Source: Betaproteobacteria bacterium
GTDB lineage: Bacteria > Pseudomonadota > Gammaproteobacteria > Burkholderiales > Burkholderiaceae_C
Length of the DNA: 10,585 nucleotides
NCBI GenBank assembly: GCA_025354965.1
Contig: JANXLW010000418.1
Span: forward strand, 1-10,585
Direction of reading: 5' to 3'
In this document: in pieces, positions 6,133 through 10,585 of the stretch
Layout: each line of letters opens with the position of its first letter
Position numbering within the stretch: the first letter of the stretch is position 1
Translations under genes and position numbers: made by a program
The notes under the pieces: generated by a model
The model's database searches: none
What the model was told of the DNA's origin: nothing
The model's input: only the letters and a program-made list of their open reading frames with translations

Positions 6133-7479
6133 ATGACAAACCTCAACACCGCCAATACGCCCACACCGCCCATCGCAGAATTGCGTGCGGTGAACAAATC
6201 TTTCAGCACAGCCGGCGGACACGAACTCAAAGTGCTGGAACAGATTGACGTCGCCGTGCATGAAGGCGAGTTGCTTGCCTTGCTGGGGCAATCCGGTTCC
6301 GGCAAATCAACCATTCTTCGCTGTCTGACCGGGCTGATTGAGCCAACGTCAGGGCGGGTGCTGCACAAGGGCGAGACTTTGCATGGCATCAACGAGGAAG
6401 CCTCGGTGGTGTTTCAGACCTTCGCGCTGTATCCGTGGCTGACGGTCGAGCAAAACGTGGCGGTCGGCCTGATGGCGCACCGGGTCAGCCGCGCTGAGCG
6501 CGACGTCGCGGTGGACCGGGCCATTGAGCTGATCGGCCTGGGCAACTACCACGCGGCCTATCCGCGTGAGCTGTCGGGTGGCATGCGCCAGCGCGTGGGT
6601 ATTGCGCGGGCACTGGTGTCGCAGCCCCGGCTGCTTTGTCTTGATGAGGCTTTCAGCGCACTCGATGTGCTGACGGCCGAGAATTTGCGTCAGGAACTAA
6701 TCAGTCTTTGGCGCACGCCTGGCACCGGTTTGAGTTCAATCTTCATGGTGACGCACAACATTGAGGAAGCGGTGGAAATGGCGACCCGGATCGTGGTGTT
6801 GTTTCCGCGCCCGGGGCGGCTCGGCCTGGTTCTGGAGAATCCACTGCCGTATCCGCGTGATGCCAAGAGCCCGGAATTTGAGAGGCTGGTGAGCATCATT
6901 CATGAGAGCATCACCACCAGCACGCTGCCCGACCATCCGATAGAAATACCGGTCGCGGGTCAACCCGTATCGCGGGCCCGCAACCGCATGGAGTCGATAC
7001 CTCTGGTGCCGGTTGGCCAGATACTGGGCTTGCTGAGCATCTTGCATGATTCACCGGAGCTGTCCAACATCTACGACATCTCTGATGAGATTGGCAAAGA
7101 GTTTGGCGAGACCATCGCGTTGGTCAAGGCGGCCGAGATTCTGGAGCTGATCGATACGCCAAAAGATGAGGTTCGCTTTACCGAACTGGGGCGTCGCTTT
7201 GTAGCAGCAGACCGAAGCGGCAGGCGCGCCATTTTTGCCGAACAGGTGTTCAAACTGCGACTGTTTCATATCATCATTGCACTGCTGCACGAATATGACG
7301 AGGTGGAAGCTGATCGGGTGATCAAGGACATAGCCAGTGCCTTGCCGTACGACAGTCCGGAAAAGATTTTTCAGACCATGATTGCGTGGGGCCGTTATGC
7401 CGGTCTGATGGATTTCAATGCCAACACCCGAATGGTTTTTGTACCCAAGAATGAGGATGCCGTTGAAGATCCCACTTGA
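6133..7479 (+). CDS. ABC transporter ATPase with C-terminal AAA-associated domain
   Basis: Cytoplasmic ATPase subunit that powers the permease encoded just upstream. Numbering from the ATG at 6133: Walker A GQSGSGKST (52-60), Q-loop Q95, signature LSGGMRQRVGIARAL (147-161), Walker B LLCLDEA (167-173) and H-loop H208, all intact and of the NitT/TauT importer type. The protein is about 448 residues, far longer than the usual 250-270. The extra part (about 290-435) matches what is called the AAA-associated C-terminal domain of such ATPases; it looks helical with a winged-helix-like rhythm (ISDEIGKEFG, VKAAEILELIDT, VRFTELGRRFV). It may sense a ligand or gate transport, which is inference. An in-frame TTG at 6112, 3 nt after the permease stop, is an alternative start adding 7 residues; neither start has a good ribosome site. 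Confidence 0.92.
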   Translation: MTNLNTANTPTPPIAELRAVNKSFSTAGGHELKVLEQIDVAVHEGELLALLGQSGSGKSTILRCLTGLIEPTSGRVLHKGETLHGINEEASVVFQTFALYPWLTVEQNVAVGLMAHRVSRAERDVAVDRAIELIGLGNYHAAYPRELSGGMRQRVGIARALVSQPRLLCLDEAFSALDVLTAENLRQELISLWRTPGTGLSSIFMVTHNIEEAVEMATRIVVLFPRPGRLGLVLENPLPYPRDAKSPEFERLVSIIHESITTSTLPDHPIEIPVAGQPVSRARNRMESIPLVPVGQILGLLSILHDSPELSNIYDISDEIGKEFGETIALVKAAEILELIDTPKDEVRFTELGRRFVAADRSGRRAIFAEQVFKLRLFHIIIALLHEYDEVEADRVIKDIASALPYDSPEKIFQTMIAWGRYAGLMDFNANTRMVFVPKNEDAVEDPT

Positions 7480-7517
7480 CGGGAAAGAAAAATATTCTGC
7501 GCGCGAAGTACCCAGGG

Positions 7518-7925
7518 TCAATGCTGCAAAGGACGGCTTCGGGCGCGTTGCACCAGCGCTGTCACAAGCAGCGCCGCCGCCGCCGAACCAGCCATCACTG
7601 GCGATGCCCTGATTATTTGTGCCAGGCTGTCAACCGATTCAACGCTGACCAGCTGGACGCGATCAACCAGGGCGATGACATCACTGACCTGAACATTTTG
7701 TACATCATCCAGGTGCACGCCCATGTCCTGCCAACCGGTGCGAAACCGGATTTTCGCAAAGATGCCGTTGGCCACGACAAGCAGCGAGAGCAGTCCCAGG
7801 GGCCTCAGCAGATGCTCCAGGATTCGACCTCGTACAGTCGCAGGAGCAAATTCATAAACTTGCCCGACCAGTTGCGGGATCGGAATATTCGCAGGAATTG
7901 GCTCGGGGCTGGGATCAGGATTCAT
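7518..7925 (-). CDS. Hypothetical small membrane protein
   Basis: A 135-residue protein whose family I cannot name. It has a proline-rich N-terminus (MNPDPSPEPIPANIPIP), a soluble segment, a hydrophobic helix at about 42-57 (GLLSLLVVANGIFAKI), a middle region of about 50 residues predicted to be outside the membrane, and a second hydrophobic helix at about 108-126 followed by an Arg-rich end. The VGQVYEFAPATVRGRILEHLLRPLG segment has a protein-like composition and looks like a conserved core. It is convergent with the ABC ATPase gene (38 nt between stops) and divergent from the RND operon. No obvious Shine-Dalgarno precedes the ATG. The coding call rests on composition, on the helices and on the lack of any competing gene in this stretch. 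Confidence 0.7.
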   Translation of the reverse strand: MNPDPSPEPIPANIPIPQLVGQVYEFAPATVRGRILEHLLRPLGLLSLLVVANGIFAKIRFRTGWQDMGVHLDDVQNVQVSDVIALVDRVQLVSVESVDSLAQIIRASPVMAGSAAAALLVTALVQRARSRPLQH

Positions 7926-8010
7926 GATGTGTCGTTGTGATTCGTTTGAACTCCAGTTTGCCTCAAGCAGGTGTCAGCGTGATGTCGAAGCGTTAAGTCC
8001 AGGTAACTCT

Positions 8011-8023
8011 GTGAAACATTCAC
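8011..8023. promoter_or_regulatory. Short palindrome, possible operator
   Basis: GTGAAACATTCAC is a perfect 5-3-5 inverted repeat, located 86 bp upstream of the minus-strand membrane-protein gene and 243 bp upstream of the RND adaptor gene. Its size fits a dimeric repressor half-site pair, and RND operons are often under TetR-type repressors, but no repressor gene is in the window and the match is short. Confidence 0.3.
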
Positions 8024-8096
8024 CGCACGGCAAAAAACCACCCCCGACCGACCGGCCCTTTCCTTCACAGCTTGCGCTGTTCCAGCAGCGGCCTCG

Positions 8097-8187
8097 ATTT
8101 TGATTGAGCGACAGCCAAAACCTTTCTTGGGGAATAGGAATGCGCCTCATCTTTCGTCAGCGTAAACTCCGCCCGATCAATCAAAAT
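8097..8187. repeat. Perfect 11-bp inverted repeat with a 69-bp spacer
   Basis: ATTTTGATTGA (8097-8107) and TCAATCAAAAT (8177-8187) are exact reverse complements. They lie in the 341-nt gene-free stretch 7926-8266 upstream of the RND operon. The spacing is too wide for a simple terminator; paired operator sites allowing looping, or a long-range stem in a leader RNA, would both fit. The same gap also has a small 5-bp hairpin, ACAGC (8067-8071) with GCTGT (8076-8080), and the palindrome AGTTGGCAACT (8206-8216). Confidence 0.5.
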
Positions 8188-8207
8188 TTGCATTTCGTCG
8201 CATCCAG

Positions 8208-8237
8208 TTGGCAACTCGTGCCTGCAAAGCGCATATT
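8208..8237 (+). promoter_or_regulatory. Possible sigma-70 promoter of the RND efflux operon
   Basis: TTGGCA (8208-8213, 5 of 6 to the -35 consensus) and CATATT (8232-8237, 4 of 6 to the -10 consensus) are separated by 18 bp, giving a predicted start near 8244 and a short leader to the ATG at 8267. The -35 box lies inside the palindrome AGTTGGCAACT (8206-8216), so a protein bound there would block RNA polymerase. Moderate to weak evidence. Confidence 0.35.
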
Positions 8238-8266
8238 TTCAGCCTCCGGGGCAACAACAACAAATT

Positions 8267-9484
8267 ATGACCATGCAAATTCATCCCAACGCTGCTCTTG
8301 AGCCTGCCACCGTCCCCGTAAGTCGCCGTCGCCATGGGGTCAAACTCGCGCTCGCCGGTCTTTGCGCTGCCATCGTCATTGGCTCATTGGTCGCCTGGAG
8401 GATCAGTTCCGCCAAGAAGGATGAAAAGAAACCGGACGCCGAAATCACCCTCGAATTCGCGCCCGCCGATCTGAGCACCGTGGAAAGTCGTGCCTTGTCC
8501 CACACGCTGGCGTTTTCCGGCTCGCTGTCACCGGTCATTCAATCGACCGTGAAGTCCAAAGTGTCGGGCGAAGTACGTCGGGTGCTGGCACGCGAAGGTG
8601 AGAGCGTCAAGCAAGGACAACTACTGGCTCAGATCGATACCGCCGATTTGCAGGCCAGGCTGGATACACAGGTGGCTGCGCTGGAAGAAGCCAGGGCCCG
8701 ATGGTCCATTGCCGACAAGAACCGTGAATCGAACTTGAAGTTGCTGCAACAAAACTTCATTTCGCAAAATGCCGTCGACACTACCAACAGCACGCTAGAG
8801 GCGAGCGCAGCGTCGGTGCGATCGGCCGAGGCGCAGGTCAATCTGGCACGCTACGCCATGCAGGACGCCCAGATACGCGCCCCGATTCAAGGCATCCTGG
8901 CAAAAAAAATGGTCAATGCCGGCGAGAAGGTCGGCCCCGACAGTCCCCTGTTCACGGTGGTCGATCTGACCACCATGGAAATTGAGGCGCCGGCACCCGC
9001 GTCAGAGATTCCAGCGATACAGGTCGGGCAAATTGCATCGTTCAGGGTCGATGGCTTCGGTGAGCGCGTTTTTGAAGGCCGCGTCGAACGCATCAATCCC
9101 ATGACCGAACAGGGGTCGCGCTCGATCACCTTGTATCTGTCGGTTGCCAATCGCGATGGGGTGCTCAAAGGTGGCATGTTTGTCAAGGGATTTCTGGTGC
9201 TGGCCAAGACCCGGGCATCAGCCGTCGTGCCGCTGGCGGCGCTTCGCGACGAGGCAGGTCAGGTCTACGTCTTCACCCTGGAAGGCGGCAAGATAGCCAA
9301 ACACAACATCGTGCTTGGCATGCGTGAAGAGCAGGCCGGTTTGGTTGAGGTCAAGAGCGGACTCGAGCCCGGCAGTCAGGTTGTCAGCGCACGCATGGTC
9401 GGGCTCAAGCCCGGGGCCAGCGCAGTGCTGAAATCATCGCAGGCCGCACCCGCGGCGCCAAGCGCCCCCGCCAAAGCGGGATAG
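8267..9484 (+). CDS. RND efflux periplasmic adaptor (membrane fusion protein)
   Basis: A 405-residue AcrA/MexA/MdtA-type adaptor that links the inner-membrane RND pump to an outer-membrane channel. Order of parts: cytoplasmic N-terminus with basic SRRRHGVK (19-26), one membrane anchor (about 27-45), the first lipoyl half-motif with VKSKVSGEVRRVLAREGESVKQGQLLAQID (95-124), an alpha-helical hairpin (about 127-200), the second lipoyl half (IRAPIQGILAKKMVNAGEKV, 203-222), a beta-barrel (about 236-312) and a membrane-proximal domain (about 313-387). The tail is Ala/Pro-rich. There is no lipobox: the Cys in the anchor is preceded by Leu, so it is probably held by the uncleaved helix and not by a lipid. 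Starts at 8267 or at the in-frame ATG at 8273; the ribosome site is weak. The pump gene follows after 10 nt. Confidence 0.94.
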   Translation: MTMQIHPNAALEPATVPVSRRRHGVKLALAGLCAAIVIGSLVAWRISSAKKDEKKPDAEITLEFAPADLSTVESRALSHTLAFSGSLSPVIQSTVKSKVSGEVRRVLAREGESVKQGQLLAQIDTADLQARLDTQVAALEEARARWSIADKNRESNLKLLQQNFISQNAVDTTNSTLEASAASVRSAEAQVNLARYAMQDAQIRAPIQGILAKKMVNAGEKVGPDSPLFTVVDLTTMEIEAPAPASEIPAIQVGQIASFRVDGFGERVFEGRVERINPMTEQGSRSITLYLSVANRDGVLKGGMFVKGFLVLAKTRASAVVPLAALRDEAGQVYVFTLEGGKIAKHNIVLGMREEQAGLVEVKSGLEPGSQVVSARMVGLKPGASAVLKSSQAAPAAPSAPAKAG

Positions 9485-9490
9485 GAGAAG
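9483..9490 (+). promoter_or_regulatory. Strong ribosome binding site of the RND pump gene
   Basis: AGGAGAAG overlaps the TAG stop of the adaptor gene and sits 4 nt (from its last base) before the ATG at 9495. It fixes the pump start and indicates coupled translation of adaptor and pump. Confidence 0.8.
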
Positions 9491-9494
9491 CATC

Positions 9495-10585
9495 ATGTGG
9501 ATCACCAAAACCAGCATCAAGCAGCCGGTCTTCGCCACCATGGTGATGGTCGCGCTACTCGTGCTGGGCATCTTTTCGTACAACCGGTTGCCGGTTGAAC
9601 AAATGCCCAACGTCAGCAACCCGATCGTGTTTGTGTCGGTCAATTATCCCGGCGCCTCGCCGGAGCAGGTTGAGAACGACCTCATCAAACCGATTGAGAA
9701 TGTGCTCAACACGGTTAACGGGGTCAAGAAAATTTACGCCACCACGCGTGAGGGCGTAGGTTTCCTTCAGGCCGAGTTCCGTTTGAGTACCGACATGGCA
9801 GCAGCCACTCAGGAGGTGCGCGACAAAGTGGCGCAGATACGTCCTGGTTTCCCGCGCGAGGCCAAAGACCCGCTGGTCAGCCGCGCCGATTGGCAAGATC
9901 AGCAGCCCGTTGTGAATCTCGCGGTGGTCTCGGACAAACACAACCCGCGCGAACTCTCCACCCTCACCGATCAGATTATTGTCAAACGCCTGCAGAATGC
10001 GCCGGGCGTCGGTGCCGTCAATGTCAGCGGCAGTGTGATGCGTCAGGTGCTGATCTACCTCAAGCCGGCCCAGATGCAATCCCTCGGCGTTGGTGTTGAT
10101 CAGGTGATTGCGGCGATTCAGGCCAGCAACCAGGATTTCCCGTCCGGCACCATCACCAGCGGCGCCACCGAGCAACTGGTGCGGGTCGAGGGCAAGATCA
10201 AGGATCCGAAAGACTTCGAAAAAATCATCGTGACACGCCAGGGCAGCGCGCCGGTCTATCTGCACCAGGTCGCACAAGTCGTCGATGGCGAACAGGAAGA
10301 AACGTCGCTGGCACGGATTAACGGCAAACGCTCCATCGGCGTCGGTGTCTTCAAGGTACAGGACGCCAACATCGTCGAGACCGGGGACGGCGTGCGCAAA
10401 GCCGTTGAAGATCTGCAGAAACTACTGCCGGCGGGTGTTGAAATCAAGACCATTTATGCAACTTCGGATGGCATCAAGAGCTCGCTGCAAAACGTCAAGG
10501 AAACCATTCTTGAAGGTGCCCTGCTGACGGTGCTCATCGTCTTCATGTTTTTGCATTCGTGGCGCAGCACCGTCATCACCGGCCT
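9495..10585 (+). CDS. RND-family efflux pump, inner-membrane subunit (5' part, cut by window edge)
   Basis: The first 363 residues of a protein that normally has about 1,020-1,050. It belongs to the HAE-1/AcrB/MdtB-like resistance-nodulation-division pumps, proton antiporters that export drugs, detergents or solvents. Visible parts: the first membrane helix (about 12-29), the start of the porter domain with NRLPVEQMPNVSNPIVFVSVNYPGASPEQVENDL (30-63), the PN1/PN2 subdomains with RLQNAPGVGAVNVSG (165-179) and the region running to about 330, and the second membrane helix (about 338-355, ILEGALLTVLIVFMFLHSW). The proton-relay residues in the fourth helix lie beyond the edge. Together with the adaptor it forms a standard two-gene pump operon; whether an outer-membrane factor gene follows cannot be seen. 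The reading frame is open to the window end. Confidence 0.95.
   Translation, partial: MWITKTSIKQPVFATMVMVALLVLGIFSYNRLPVEQMPNVSNPIVFVSVNYPGASPEQVENDLIKPIENVLNTVNGVKKIYATTREGVGFLQAEFRLSTDMAAATQEVRDKVAQIRPGFPREAKDPLVSRADWQDQQPVVNLAVVSDKHNPRELSTLTDQIIVKRLQNAPGVGAVNVSGSVMRQVLIYLKPAQMQSLGVGVDQVIAAIQASNQDFPSGTITSGATEQLVRVEGKIKDPKDFEKIIVTRQGSAPVYLHQVAQVVDGEQEETSLARINGKRSIGVGVFKVQDANIVETGDGVRKAVEDLQKLLPAGVEIKTIYATSDGIKSSLQNVKETILEGALLTVLIVFMFLHSWRSTVITG

Noticed and set aside
5602..6291. Minus-strand reading frame (229 codons) opposite the permease/ATPase junction
   Set aside because: It is antisense to two well-supported ABC genes, rich in His/Arg/Gly/Gln as expected from a shadow frame, with no recognisable domain.
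8104..8301. Small plus-strand reading frame of 65 codons upstream of the RND adaptor
   Set aside because: It begins at a TTG, has no ribosome site or domain, overlaps the adaptor start in another frame and contains one arm of the inverted repeat; regulatory spacer is the better reading.
8348..8366. Lipoprotein signal in the RND adaptor
   Set aside because: The cysteine in the anchor helix (C33) is preceded by Leu, not Gly/Ala/Ser, so a lipobox is not formed; a plain membrane anchor fits better.
9555..10277. Minus-strand reading frame (240 codons) opposite the RND pump gene
   Set aside because: The plus strand encodes a clear RND porter domain throughout; the opposite frame has no domain of its own that I recognise.

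Overview
The window looks like chromosome of a betaproteobacterium, most likely order Burkholderiales and family Comamonadaceae (Rhodoferax/Polaromonas-like). This rests on the style of the UppP N-terminus, the histidine kinase H-box variant EPHMLFNTLANLR, moderately high GC and tight gene packing. It is an inference from protein style, not a database result. I see no tRNA, rRNA, CRISPR array, insertion sequence or integrase.

Layout. (1) 1-800, minus strand: uppP (undecaprenyl-diphosphatase), running off the left edge. (2) 801-922: divergent spacer with nested dyad symmetry. (3) 923-1354, plus: a hotdog-fold acyl-CoA thioesterase. (4) 1355-1499: a leader with two consecutive hairpins. (5) 1500-4249, plus: a compact run of a five-helix membrane protein (DUF6622-like), a small 2TM-domain protein, a LytS/AlgZ-type sensor histidine kinase and a LytTR response regulator. 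The last three are overlapping or nearly so and form a signalling operon. (6) 4250-4365: a promoter-bearing spacer with several repeats. (7) 4366-7479, plus: an ABC transporter of the nitrate/sulfonate/taurine superfamily, made of a fused double permease and an ATPase with a C-terminal AAA-associated domain, with no substrate-binding protein in the window. (8) 7518-7925, minus: a small two-helix membrane protein of unknown function, convergent with the ABC operon. (9) 7926-8266: a regulatory spacer with a short palindrome and a perfect 11-bp inverted repeat whose arms are 69 bp apart. (10) 8267-10585, plus: an RND efflux operon, with a periplasmic adaptor followed by the inner-membrane pump, which is cut by the right edge.

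How the genes fit together. The window is a set of membrane and envelope functions: undecaprenyl-phosphate recycling, a membrane-sensing two-component system, an ABC importer-like complex and a drug/solvent efflux pump. The LytS/LytTR pair lies directly upstream of the ABC operon, and the spacer between them carries dyad and direct-repeat sequence, so control of the transporter by this pair is a reasonable but untested hypothesis. No outer-membrane channel or dedicated repressor gene for the RND pump is visible inside the window.

Nothing here is clearly a new kind of system. The points most worth a second look are the binding-protein-less ABC transporter with its regulatory-looking C-terminal domain, the four-gene membrane/LytTR cluster, and the symmetric elements in the spacers at 858-899, 1416-1467, 4257-4315, 8011-8023 and 8097-8187.
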